Source: JBCBDX01 sp038529265
GTDB taxonomy: Bacteria > Pseudomonadota > Alphaproteobacteria > Rhizobiales > Rhizobiaceae
Assembly: GCA_038529265.1 (NCBI GenBank)
Contig: JBCBDX010000011.1
Coordinates: 1-64,000 of the forward strand
DNA length: 64,000 nt
Direction of reading: 5' to 3'
The notes below the pieces were generated by a model. It was not told the DNA's origin. It worked only from the letters and a program-made list of their open reading frames with translations, and ran no database searches. Position numbers and translations under genes: made by a program. Below, piece after piece: positions 16,132 through 24,306 of the stretch; positions within the stretch are counted from its first letter, which is position 1, and each line of letters begins with the position of its first letter.

Positions 16132-17898
16132 ATGTGCGATTGGCGCAAGTGGATACTGCCGGGCATACTTTCCACCGTCATACTGACAGCGTTGGCGATG
16201 CTATTCCACGCAGGTTCCATCGAAGAAGATCTTTCAGGCAAAGCGAATGAAACACTTGCTGCGGAGCAAGACTGGGCCAGCGTTGATTTAGATGGCCGTG
16301 ACCTGACTTTATCAGGTGTTGCGCCGACTGAAGTTGATCAGGATGCCGCAGAAGAAATGTTGGAGGATGTCTATGGCGTTCGTGTCGTAGATGATGTGTC
16401 GACGCTGCCGCCAATTGTTGCACCTTACAATTTCTCAGCAGCCAAAAGCATCGATGGGATTGTTTTGAGTGGCTCATTTCCAAGTGAGACCGTTCGTTCA
16501 GCAATTGTCTCGGCGACCGAGCAGGCCAACCCAGGCGCTTCTGTCATTGATAATATGACAATCGCGCGCGGCGCGCCTGACTCTTTTGAAGAGCTGGCGG
16601 GCTTCGGTGTTTCGCAATTGGGAAGCCTTGCGCAAGGTGAAGTGACCTTGTCTGATACGGACTACTCAATTGCTGGTACGGCATCGTCTATTGATGAATT
16701 TGGTTCGCTTTCAGCAGAACTCACAGGTGCGCTACCGGCGGGCGCCGCATTGGCCTCCAGAGAAATTATCCCACCAGCGGTTTCGCCATACACCTGGTCA
16801 GCCACTAAAGCGGATGATGGAACGTTGGTTCTGTCGGGCTTTGTTACGAGCCCCGTGCAGGCGGATGCGATTGTGGCTGCTGCGGTTGAAGCCAATGCAG
16901 GTGGCATTGTTGAAAACACGCTGGAGTTTGCGTCCGGTGCGCCCGAAGCTTTTGGTGCTTATACGGACTATGCGCTAAACTTCATGCCGCTGTTGAGCAA
17001 CGGCGACGCCATGCTGGTTGACAGCACCCTGACGATTACTGGGACGGCGCTGGATGCCGATGCTCTGGCTTCATCTTTGCAGCTGGAAGCCAACGCGCCC
17101 GACGGCATTGAATTGATAGCCAACATTGAAGAACCGGCACCGCCTGCGTTCTTCTTTGAAGCAGTCGCTGCAGATGCGCTAACACTGGAGGGCAATGTGC
17201 CCAATAGTGAAGCTCGGGATTCGCTCATCGCTCAAGCACAAGCTTCATTTGTTGGACTTGAAATAACGGATAATCTGAGCATCGCGGACGGCGCGCCTTC
17301 GGGCTTTGCGGAGACAGTATCCGCGGGCCTTGGTGCATTGAGCCGGATGCCGGAAGGACGGATGTACATCGAAGGCAATTCGATGGTGATTGAGGGCGGT
17401 GCGTTTGGCGAAGCGGCACAAACATCCATTTTGGAGGCTGTTGGTGCCGGCGTGCCTCAAGGTGTTGAGGCTGATTTGAATATCGTTGTCGCGCCTGGCC
17501 CTTTGGAAGACGGTGGCATAGGCGCACTGGACGCTGCTATCTGCCAAGGCCGCTTGGCCGAACTCTTGGCATTAAACAGTATCCGTTTCGCCACTGGCCA
17601 GGCTTCCATTGAAGCCGCATCATTTGGTCTTCTCGACCGACTGTCTTACACGGCTCGGGCATGTCCTGATACGCGGTTTGAAGTAGGCGGACACACCGAT
17701 TCCGATGGTGATGAAGCATCCAATGAGCGCCTGTCGCTGCAACGCGCAGAAGCGGTTGTTGACTATTTGGTTTCATCCGGCGTTCAAGACAATCGCCTGT
17801 CTGCTATTGGTTTTGGCGAAAGCAATCCGATCGCTTCAAACGATACGGCTGAGGGCAAAGCCCGGAACCGTCGTATCGAATTCAACATAATCCAATAG
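16132..17898 (+). CDS. Membrane-anchored OmpA-family protein with BON-like repeats
   Basis: 588 residues. An uncleaved-looking N-terminal anchor (WRK before a helix at about 8-26) points N-in, C-periplasmic. After a BON-like unit (about 41-92) come three roughly 118-residue repeats (about 98-215, 218-335, 337-455), each built of two BON-like halves and a shared GAP-(D/E/S)-F/GF joint (ARGAPDSFEEL, ASGAPEAFGAY, ADGAPSGFAET). The C-terminal OmpA domain (about 480-588) has IRFATGQASI, the peptidoglycan-binding VGGHTDSDGDEASNERLSLQRA segment and KARNRRIEF. So it spans from the inner membrane to peptidoglycan. The stop is 11 bases before the next small gene, and the downstream HhH gene is in the same run. 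Confidence 0.85.
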   Translation: MCDWRKWILPGILSTVILTALAMLFHAGSIEEDLSGKANETLAAEQDWASVDLDGRDLTLSGVAPTEVDQDAAEEMLEDVYGVRVVDDVSTLPPIVAPYNFSAAKSIDGIVLSGSFPSETVRSAIVSATEQANPGASVIDNMTIARGAPDSFEELAGFGVSQLGSLAQGEVTLSDTDYSIAGTASSIDEFGSLSAELTGALPAGAALASREIIPPAVSPYTWSATKADDGTLVLSGFVTSPVQADAIVAAAVEANAGGIVENTLEFASGAPEAFGAYTDYALNFMPLLSNGDAMLVDSTLTITGTALDADALASSLQLEANAPDGIELIANIEEPAPPAFFFEAVAADALTLEGNVPNSEARDSLIAQAQASFVGLEITDNLSIADGAPSGFAETVSAGLGALSRMPEGRMYIEGNSMVIEGGAFGEAAQTSILEAVGAGVPQGVEADLNIVVAPGPLEDGGIGALDAAICQGRLAELLALNSIRFATGQASIEAASFGLLDRLSYTARACPDTRFEVGGHTDSDGDEASNERLSLQRAEAVVDYLVSSGVQDNRLSAIGFGESNPIASNDTAEGKARNRRIEFNIIQ

Positions 17899-17909
17899 GG
17901 GACTGACAC

Positions 17910-18011
17910 ATGTGGTACATCATCACCAATATTTGGATTTGGCTCCTCATCGCCTTTGTCATTGGTCTTTTCGTTGGCTGGCGCACAACTAAGCTGCGCG
18001 CTCAAAACTGA
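17910..18011 (+). CDS. 33-residue single-span membrane peptide
   Basis: Short gene with a good ribosome site (TAGGGGA, 17896-17902, 7 bases before ATG). The product starts MWYIITNIWIWLLIAFVIGL, one continuous tryptophan-rich membrane helix, and ends in a basic tail GWRTTKLRAQN, so N-out/C-in topology is expected. It lies 11 bases after the OmpA-family stop and 24 bases before the helix-hairpin-helix gene, tightly within one transcript. No family recognised. The helix (Ile/Trp/Leu/Gly) resembles the anchor of the next protein, so a partner or assembly role with its neighbours is plausible. Confidence 0.7.
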   Translation: MWYIITNIWIWLLIAFVIGLFVGWRTTKLRAQN

Positions 18012-18035
18012 GCGATCTGAAGGGGAAAGAGAATT

Positions 18036-19019
18036 ATGTTTGTATTAATCCTTCAATCAGCGCTGTTGCTGGCAATTGCATTCATCTTGGGCTGCATTAT
18101 CGGGTGCCTTTTAAGAACACTTTTTGCGAGCGATAGTGCTGGCTCTGGTGCTGGTGTTGCGACTGCAACTGCCGCTACAGCCGCCACTGCCACCGTCACA
18201 GCCGCACCAAAAGCAACGGCGATTGAACCAGACCAGCCGGCTGAGCCGGTAGCTCTGGTCGGCGATAAGCCAAAGCCAGCCAAGAAAGCTGCGCCTAAGA
18301 AATCAACGGCGAAAAAGACAAGTGCGCCGAAGAAAACCAGCGCTCCCAAAAAAGCAGCACCAAAGAAAGCAACTGTAAGTAAAGCTAAGAAGGATGCACC
18401 TGCAGGCCCACCGCCGGCAGGTTCAAAAGCGGATAACCTCAAGCTGATCAAAGGTATTGGCCCGCAAAACGAAGCGCGTCTTCAGGCATTTGGTGTGACG
18501 CTGTTCCAGCATGTAGCGGACTGGAAGCCAGAAGATGCGAAAACTTGGGGGGAACGTTTGGCATTTCCCGGTCGCATTGAACGCGAAGATTGGATTGGTC
18601 AGGCCAAGACCCTCGCCAGTGGTGGATCGACAGAGTTTGCAGGACGTGTGAAAAGCGGCGATGTTGCCTCATCTGTGGGCACGGCGACCGTGGGTGATCT
18701 TGGCAAGAAACCAAGACTGCTTTCCAAGGCACGCGCTAGCGGCGCTGACAATCTTACGTTGATCGACGGTGTGGGTAATGCATTGGAAAAGCGCCTGTTT
18801 GGTATCGGTATTTTCCACTTTGATCAGATCGCGAAGCTGACACCGGAACAGGCCAAATGGGTGGGTATTGCCGTCGGCTTCCCGGGCCGCGTGGAACGTG
18901 AGAAATGGGTGGAAGAGTGCAAAGTGCTGGCAGAAGGCGGCATGACTGAACACGCCAAACGCGTTGAAGAGGGCAAGGTCTCGACGTCGCGTGTGTCAAA
19001 GTCTGTTAAAGGCAAGTAA
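18036..19019 (+). CDS. Membrane-anchored protein with histone-like linker and two helix-hairpin-helix modules
   Basis: 327 residues. Residues 3-25 form a membrane helix followed by Arg, so the rest is cytoplasmic. Residues 35-75 are Ala/Thr-rich; 78-120 is a Lys/Ala/Pro tract (units such as KKTSAPKKTSAPKKAAPKK) like histone H1 tails. Two homologous helix-hairpin-helix modules follow: 134-200 (LKLIKGIGPQNEARLQAFGV ... FPGRIEREDW) and 239-305 (LTLIDGVGNALEKRLFGIGI ... FPGRVEREKW). The family is loosely annotated as flap-endonuclease-like, but no nuclease acidic cluster is visible, so DNA binding at the membrane is the safer reading. Ribosome site AAGGGGAAAGAG. Third gene of the OmpA-peptide-HhH run. 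Confidence 0.82.
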   Translation: MFVLILQSALLLAIAFILGCIIGCLLRTLFASDSAGSGAGVATATAATAATATVTAAPKATAIEPDQPAEPVALVGDKPKPAKKAAPKKSTAKKTSAPKKTSAPKKAAPKKATVSKAKKDAPAGPPPAGSKADNLKLIKGIGPQNEARLQAFGVTLFQHVADWKPEDAKTWGERLAFPGRIEREDWIGQAKTLASGGSTEFAGRVKSGDVASSVGTATVGDLGKKPRLLSKARASGADNLTLIDGVGNALEKRLFGIGIFHFDQIAKLTPEQAKWVGIAVGFPGRVEREKWVEECKVLAEGGMTEHAKRVEEGKVSTSRVSKSVKGK

Positions 19020-19041
19020 CTTCGTATCTGCGACCCAAAAA

Positions 19042-19068
19042 GCTCGCCACTGGATGGCGGGCTTCTTT
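19042..19068. terminator. Bidirectional terminator between convergent genes
   Basis: Stem GCTCGCCA (19042-19049) with TGGCGGGC (19055-19062), one wobble, 5-base loop, followed by TTCTTT; AAAA on the left gives a U tract for the minus strand too. It lies between the helix-hairpin-helix gene and the hydrolase gene. Confidence 0.7.
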
Positions 19069-19963
19069 AGGCGTATTGATCCAAAAACACAGTCAGATGC
19101 TTTGCAACCTCTGGGCGATGCAGCAGGGGCGCATGGCCTTGGCCATCAGCCGTAACAGTCTGCATTTTCTCATGAACAGTGCCCATCGACTTGATGGTAT
19201 CTGTCGACAGCAATGCTGAGTTCTCACCGCGCACAACCATGGTTGGAATCTGTCGCAGGCTGATCCACTGAGGCCACATCGTAGGTATTGGCTGATCCAG
19301 ATTATAGGCTTCCATCGTTTTGGCGAGCTTTGGGTCATAGTCAAAGCGCAGCTTACCTTTGATCTCGCGAAACCGCGCATGCGCTTCAAATGACCAGTCT
19401 TCTTCTGAAAATGCGCTGAAGCTTTTGCCCATGACGGATTTCTGAATCGCAATGGCGTCCGCAAAGTTGCGTGGCTTTTGCGGTTTCTGCAGATAAAGCT
19501 TGATTTGTGCCAGTCCGGTACCTTCGAGAACCGGCCCAACATCATTGATTATAGCGGCCTTGACTGCACCCGGCCGCGCCGCGCCGAGCAGCATTGTTAA
19601 AAGCCCGCCGCGAGACGTGCCAATAAAGATGCAATGTTCCAAACCAAGCGCAGTCAGGATGGCAATGACATCTCCAAGTTCTGTAAACAGATCATATTGC
19701 TGCCAGTCTTTGGCATACTCGGAATGTCCGCGGCCGCGCAGATCCAGAGCGTAAATGGCTCGCTTTTGCTTTGCATGCGTTGCCAAATAATCAGCAATAC
19801 CAGCGAAGTCGCGACTATTGCGGGTCAGGCCGTGCAGGCAAAAAATCGGAGTGCAACTATCGCGGTGTTCTTCGCCCCAAGCCCGCACATGCAGCTTCAA
19901 GCCGTCTGGCGCGGTGACAAATACACTGCGTCCCTGATCGTACGTGCTCTCAATATTGGTCAT
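19067..19963 (-). CDS. Alpha/beta hydrolase lacking the usual catalytic Asp
   Basis: Cytosolic alpha/beta hydrolase fold, 298 residues. Oxyanion-loop FCLHGLTRNSRDF (41-53), strand with LDLRGRGHSEY, nucleophile elbow IGTSRGGLL with S117, and a C-terminal His (GQGHAPLLH, H277). At the acid position after strand 7 relatives carry SD-x-LS; here it reads VVRGENSALLS with Ala250, so the triad seems incomplete unless E247 or D254 substitutes. Substrate unknown; close relatives are annotated as generic hydrolases. It ends next to the shared terminator and begins 59 bases from the lytic transglycosylase stop. Confidence 0.8.
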   Translation of the reverse strand: MTNIESTYDQGRSVFVTAPDGLKLHVRAWGEEHRDSCTPIFCLHGLTRNSRDFAGIADYLATHAKQKRAIYALDLRGRGHSEYAKDWQQYDLFTELGDVIAILTALGLEHCIFIGTSRGGLLTMLLGAARPGAVKAAIINDVGPVLEGTGLAQIKLYLQKPQKPRNFADAIAIQKSVMGKSFSAFSEEDWSFEAHARFREIKGKLRFDYDPKLAKTMEAYNLDQPIPTMWPQWISLRQIPTMVVRGENSALLSTDTIKSMGTVHEKMQTVTADGQGHAPLLHRPEVAKHLTVFLDQYA

Positions 19964-20022
19964 TTTCTGGGCTTCCTATAAGCAGCTGTGGCTGAACCAA
20001 GCCAGCCCGAAATATCAGCTGT

Positions 20023-22065
20023 TCAAAATGCGGGATAGCCGCGGACCAGAATATCTTCAAGTGAACCGTCCAAGCCATATTGATCGCGATAAACAGCGTA
20101 GTTTTCCAAAACTCTAAAAACATAGTTACGCGTTTCTGGAAATGGGATTTGTTCAATCCAATCAATCGTTTCATTGAGGCTGAGCCCGACCGGCGTACCA
20201 AACCGTTCCACCCACTGCCGCGCTCGCCCCGGTCCAGCATTATATGCGATGAGCGCCAATACATATGACCCATCGAAGCGGTCCAGCTGGCGTGCTGCGT
20301 AAGAGATACCAAGCCTTGCATTATAACCCGCATCGCTGGTCAACAGCTGGGGAAAATAGGCAAGGCCCAGACGATCGGCTTCAGCCTCGGCCGTCCTTGG
20401 GAGAAGCTGCATGAGGCCCAGCGCATCGGCAGATGATCGGGCATCGATCCTGAACTCGCTCTCCTGGCGTGCAATCGCGTGTGAAAAGGCAAGGCTCTCT
20501 GTATTGCTCATGCTTTCTACAGGGATAATATCCAAAGGATAAAGGGCGGCGTTGGAGAAGTGTCCACTTCGATGAGCCGCCTTTGCCAGGCGAAGTCCTT
20601 CAAATGCGTAGCCATTTTTGCTCAACCAGAAAGATGAAGCAGTAGCGTGACGATGTGCGCTTTCATCATCCGTCAGGCTCTTTGAAAACTCGCGAACCCA
20701 TGTACCATCGGATTGAGCATTAAAGGCTGCAAGCGCCGCCACATAATCCATGGCTAATGTTGATGGGCTTGGCGACGCTGGCCCTGCGCTTTGCAGCATG
20801 TCGCCGTGCTCACCTGCCTTTTCGACAAGTTGGGCAGCCAATAAACCGTAGAAGGTGGTTGAGCCCTGCGCTGCCCGCCGATAAGCGTCGAGCGCCTCTT
20901 GTTCATTTCCCGAAGATTGCAAGGATCGACCCAACCAATACTGCCCTCGCGAAATCGAGATTGGGGTTGTCGCAAGATCCAATAGGGCACGAAAATGCCT
21001 CGCTGCTACTTCAGTCCGCTCCAGCTGCAAAGCGTACCAACCAGCATGAAAGTGAGCTTCAATTCGTGTTCCATTGGACCCGCCAACATGAGCTGCCGCC
21101 AACTCGTAAGCTTGTTCCAGTTTGCCGGCTTCACGCAACGATCTGGATATGATGCGCCGTTCTACCCACCACGCATCCGGGTTTATGGAAAGGTTTGGAT
21201 CGGTAGATACCTGAGACAGCGCCGATGCAGCTTGTTCTTCTAGTCCGCTTTTTCGAAGCGCCTCTATCTCAATAAACTTAAATGCCGTTGTAGAGCGGTG
21301 GCTTTCCGGCACTTCGTCAAGCATTGTCAGTGCTTCATCTCGCCCGCGTATAAGGGCTGTCCAAACCTCATGCAGCGGCCGCATATTCGCCATTTCGGCA
21401 AGACGAGTTCCCGACCGTACCCGATCCCGGCTCATCATGTTAAAATAGCGCCGCGCATTATCCTCTTCGGTCAGAATCTCCGCAAACTCGTTCAGAACGA
21501 GGTTTTCTTCACGAGCACTTAACCGCTCGTCGATCCAGACGCCTAACAGGGTCTCGCGAGCGGATGAGGGGTCGTTGCTTTGCAGTTGCTTGCGCGCATC
21601 GACAATTGCAGTTTCGAACCCCTCAGACAAAGGTCCAGCAAGATTGGCTGTAATGCGGCCAAACCCCAAAATACCATCTGATTGGGCACTTTGTTCAAAT
21701 GCCGCCAAGACAGAATCACCCGGCCAGCCGGCTAACGCCGCACGCGCCGCTCTGAGTTCGCTGCGATGCATCGCACCCGATTGCGCGAAAGCCCAGAGGA
21801 CGGCCTTGTGCTCGATACTGCCAATTTCGAGTTTGGCGATTGCCTGCCTAACCGCATCATAGTCCCGTTCCGACAAAGATGAGAAAACTTGGCCAAGATC
21901 GATTTCCTCAGCTGATGCAACTGTTTTTTGCGGCTGCTGTGTATCTGAGGCTGAGCTAGTTTGAAGTTCGGTTGCAAGTATGGTGTCTGGCCGATCCAGC
22001 ATCGGCCTTGTAGCAAAAACCGCAAAAAATGCGGCGCATAAAACCAATATGATTCTGGGCTTCAA
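20023..22065 (-). CDS. Soluble lytic murein transglycosylase (Slt70 type)
   Basis: Periplasmic enzyme cleaving peptidoglycan glycans with 1,6-anhydro product formation. The SLT domain lies at the C-terminus: catalytic Glu in AIARQESEFRIDARS, then ADALGLMQLLPRTA and ALIAYNAGPGRARQW. The long N-terminal part is a helical, TPR-like superhelix (the Slt70 U-domain). I place the start at TTG 22065: the ribosome site GGAGA stands 7 bases before it and a signal-type sequence LKPRIILVLCAAFFAVFATR follows immediately. The longer frame to 22359 would read through the dapA leader and is not supported. 680 residues. Divergent from dapA. Confidence 0.85.
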   Translation of the reverse strand: MKPRIILVLCAAFFAVFATRPMLDRPDTILATELQTSSASDTQQPQKTVASAEEIDLGQVFSSLSERDYDAVRQAIAKLEIGSIEHKAVLWAFAQSGAMHRSELRAARAALAGWPGDSVLAAFEQSAQSDGILGFGRITANLAGPLSEGFETAIVDARKQLQSNDPSSARETLLGVWIDERLSAREENLVLNEFAEILTEEDNARRYFNMMSRDRVRSGTRLAEMANMRPLHEVWTALIRGRDEALTMLDEVPESHRSTTAFKFIEIEALRKSGLEEQAASALSQVSTDPNLSINPDAWWVERRIISRSLREAGKLEQAYELAAAHVGGSNGTRIEAHFHAGWYALQLERTEVAARHFRALLDLATTPISISRGQYWLGRSLQSSGNEQEALDAYRRAAQGSTTFYGLLAAQLVEKAGEHGDMLQSAGPASPSPSTLAMDYVAALAAFNAQSDGTWVREFSKSLTDDESAHRHATASSFWLSKNGYAFEGLRLAKAAHRSGHFSNAALYPLDIIPVESMSNTESLAFSHAIARQESEFRIDARSSADALGLMQLLPRTAEAEADRLGLAYFPQLLTSDAGYNARLGISYAARQLDRFDGSYVLALIAYNAGPGRARQWVERFGTPVGLSLNETIDWIEQIPFPETRNYVFRVLENYAVYRDQYGLDGSLEDILVRGYPAF

Positions 22066-22167
22066 GTGAGTGTCTCCTGTGCCCAAGTTGGCGCTATTCC
22101 GTGGCATGAATAAGACAGCATGTGTCAGAAATGAAAGCGTGCCCTGCTTGGGACGCAAACTTGCCAC

Positions 22168-22196
22168 TTGCCCGTTGGCGCGCGGGTCAATAATAT
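22168..22196 (+). promoter_or_regulatory. Probable dapA promoter
   Basis: TTGCCC (22168-22173) and TAATAT (22191-22196), each 4 of 6 consensus, are separated by 17 bases. Initiation near 22203 would give a leader of about 60 bases holding the hairpin at 22220-22238. Predicted by eye only. Confidence 0.35.
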
Positions 22197-22219
22197 CTAG
22201 CAATGGTCTGTTGGCCAGG

Positions 22220-22245
22220 GCGCGCTTTTTGAGCGCGCTTTTTTT
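22220..22245 (+). terminator. Terminator-like hairpin in the dapA leader
   Basis: Perfect 7-bp stem GCGCGCT (22220-22226) with AGCGCGC (22232-22238), TTTTG loop and seven T residues (22239-22245), then directly the ribosome site AAGGAAAGAGG and the dapA ATG at 22262. The upstream gene is divergent, so there is no transcript other than dapA's own for it to end. It therefore looks like an attenuator or a 5' stability element. Confidence 0.7.
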
Positions 22246-22261
22246 AAGAAGGAAAGAGGCT

Positions 22262-23158
22262 ATGGCTGACTTGGCAGGTTTTCGCGGCTCAATGACCGCG
22301 CTCGTTACGCCGTTTGATGCGACCGGAGCATTTGACGAAGCTGCTTTCCGAAAACTCATAGATTATCAGGTAGATAATGGCACAAAAGGGTTGATACCGG
22401 TGGGTACAACGGGCGAAAGCCCAACGCTTAGCCATGATGAGCACAAACGCGTTGTGGAAGTGTGTATTGATCAAAATGCAGGCCGTGCGCTCGTGATCGC
22501 CGGTGCCGGATCGAACAACACTGCGGAAGCCATCGATCTTGCCCGCCATGCGGAAGGGGCAGGTGCTGACGCCGTTTTGGTGGTCACGCCTTATTACAAC
22601 AAGCCAAATCAGCGTGGGCTTTATGCCCACTTTGCGGCTGTCGCACAGGTGATTGATATCCCGATCATCATTTACAACATTCCGCCGCGTTCTGTGATCG
22701 ATATGACCACCGAGACTATGGCACAACTGGCAAACGACTTCCCAAACATTGTGGGTGTCAAAGATGCGACAGCAAAATTGGACCGTGTTGCTGAAACCCG
22801 CATCTCGTGCCCGTCGCACTTTTTGCAGTTGTCGGGAGAGGACGCGACCGCCGTTGGGTTCAACGCCATGGGCGGGCAGGGATGCATATCGGTAACTGCA
22901 AATGTTGCACCAAAACTGTGTGCGGAGATGCAGGAGGCAACGCTGGCCAACGATTATGCAACTGCCCTAACTCTGCAGGATAGGCTCATGCCTTTGCATA
23001 AAGCTGTTTTCGCGGAAGCTGGCGTTGCAGGCGCCAAATACGGCCTGTCGCGCTTGGGCCACATGCAAAACCATCTCCGTTCGCCCATGACTATCGTTGC
23101 CGATGAAACGGCGCAAATGATGGATGATGCAATGCGCCATGCCGGCCTCTTGAATTGA
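22262..23158 (+). CDS. dapA: 4-hydroxy-tetrahydrodipicolinate synthase
   Basis: Condenses pyruvate with aspartate semialdehyde, the first committed step of lysine and diaminopimelate synthesis. TIM-barrel of 298 residues; catalytic Schiff-base Lys in PNIVGVKDATAKL, Tyr in TPYYNKPNQRGLYAHF, GTTGESPTLSHDEH substrate loop near residue 45, and the family start FRGSMTALVTPF. The ATG at 22262 has AAGGAAAGAGG in front; the in-frame extension to 22070 crosses the leader hairpin and is not coding. smpB follows after 27 bases. It feeds cell wall synthesis, in line with the neighbouring transglycosylase. Confidence 0.95.
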   Translation: MADLAGFRGSMTALVTPFDATGAFDEAAFRKLIDYQVDNGTKGLIPVGTTGESPTLSHDEHKRVVEVCIDQNAGRALVIAGAGSNNTAEAIDLARHAEGAGADAVLVVTPYYNKPNQRGLYAHFAAVAQVIDIPIIIYNIPPRSVIDMTTETMAQLANDFPNIVGVKDATAKLDRVAETRISCPSHFLQLSGEDATAVGFNAMGGQGCISVTANVAPKLCAEMQEATLANDYATALTLQDRLMPLHKAVFAEAGVAGAKYGLSRLGHMQNHLRSPMTIVADETAQMMDDAMRHAGLLN

Positions 23159-23185
23159 CGAGGCTGCCAAGCCAATTGCGTAACG

Positions 23186-23668
23186 ATGGGACAATCAAAG
23201 AAAAAAGCTGACCCCAACCGCAAATTGGTGGCCGAGAACCGCAAGGCGCGGTTCAACTACGAAATACTCGATACAATGGAAGCGGGCCTTATGTTGCATG
23301 GAACTGAGGTGAAGTCTCTGCGCAATGGTGAGGCCAATATTGCTGAGAGCTATGCGTCCTACGAAGATGAGGAGATGTGGCTGATTAACTCCTATATCCC
23401 TGAGTATTTGGAGGCCAATCGGTTCAATCACCAGCCGCGTCGGCGCCGAAAATTGCTGCTCAACAAGCGCGAGATCGTGAAACTGGTGAACGCGACAGAC
23501 CGCGAAGGCATGACGATCGTGCCACTCAAGCTTTATTTCAACGACCGCGGACGTGCGAAGCTGGAACTGGCTGTCGCACGAGGTAAGAAGAATTACGATA
23601 AGCGCGAAACTGAGAAAAAGCGCGATTGGCAGCGCGATAAAGCACGCCTGATGCGTGAGCGCGGCTAA
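23186..23668 (+). CDS. smpB: SsrA-binding protein
   Basis: tmRNA-binding protein for trans-translation rescue of stalled ribosomes. 160 residues with the OB-fold landmarks LVAENRKARFNYEI, AGLMLHGTEVKSLRNGEANI and DREGMTIVPLKLYFNDRGRAKLE, and the basic C-terminal tail KKNYDKRETEKKRDWQRDKA that enters the decoding site. dapA-smpB order is common in alphaproteobacteria. Its last 4 bases (CTAA) also encode the stop of the convergent uracil-DNA glycosylase gene. Confidence 0.96.
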   Translation: MGQSKKKADPNRKLVAENRKARFNYEILDTMEAGLMLHGTEVKSLRNGEANIAESYASYEDEEMWLINSYIPEYLEANRFNHQPRRRRKLLLNKREIVKLVNATDREGMTIVPLKLYFNDRGRAKLELAVARGKKNYDKRETEKKRDWQRDKARLMRERG

Positions 23669-24306
23669 AGAAAGACTTTTCCAAGCATCTCTTCGGTTAA
23701 GCGTCCGGTGTTCATGTTGTATCGCGAACAATGGTAGCTTGCGATAAGCTCTACGCCCTTGATTGCACTACGTGCGTTATGCGCGAAGGGATGGTCAGCT
23801 ACGCGCGCGCCTAACGTGCGGACCGTGGCCTCGTGAGCTATTTTACCCAACGTTATGATGCGCTCCAACCCATTGAAACGGGCCATAGTGCGACCCAGGT
23901 AACGCTGAGTGCATTTCGTCACTTCCGCGCCGGTTGGCCGATTTTCTGGAGGTACGCAACGCACTGCGTTGGTGATTGCACAGCCTAAAAGCTGCATGGC
24001 GTCCGTTGGATCGACGGTGAATTTACCCTTTGCCAAGCCAGCGCGCTTCAGCGCATCAAACAAGGTGTCGCCAGCGGAATCGCCGGTAAATGGAACGCCG
24101 GTTCGGTTGGCGCCTTTCAGGCCGGGCGCGAGCCCGACAATAAGTGTTTTTACACTGCCGTCACCTTCAATTGGAACCCATGTAGGCACTGGTGCGTTGA
24201 ACCATTCTGGTCGCGATTTACGATGGATTTTGATGAAGCTTGCGAGACGGTGGCATCCACGGCAATTGCGACGCGGGTCACATGTGGCATGAACCTCAAG
24301 GCGCAC
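23665..24306 (-). CDS. Uracil-DNA glycosylase, family 5 (UDGb type)
   Basis: Removes uracil (and probably hypoxanthine/xanthine) from DNA at the start of base excision repair. The active-site loop GLAPGLKGANRTGVPFTGDS near residue 57 is diagnostic of family 5, which lacks the Asp/Asn nucleophile position of family 1. N-terminal cysteines C9, C15, C18 (CDPRRNCRGCHRL) with later Cys residues fit the iron-sulfur cluster of families 4 and 5. The C-terminal motif has H in IASYHCSRYN. 213 residues. It overlaps the NYN gene stop/start by one base, so both are one unit. Confidence 0.88.
   Translation of the reverse strand: MRLEVHATCDPRRNCRGCHRLASFIKIHRKSRPEWFNAPVPTWVPIEGDGSVKTLIVGLAPGLKGANRTGVPFTGDSAGDTLFDALKRAGLAKGKFTVDPTDAMQLLGCAITNAVRCVPPENRPTGAEVTKCTQRYLGRTMARFNGLERIITLGKIAHEATVRTLGARVADHPFAHNARSAIKGVELIASYHCSRYNMNTGRLTEEMLGKVFL

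Noticed and set aside
22070..22261. In-frame upstream extension of dapA
   Set aside because: It crosses a terminator-like hairpin and a promoter candidate; the standard DapA N-terminus begins at 22262 behind a good ribosome site.
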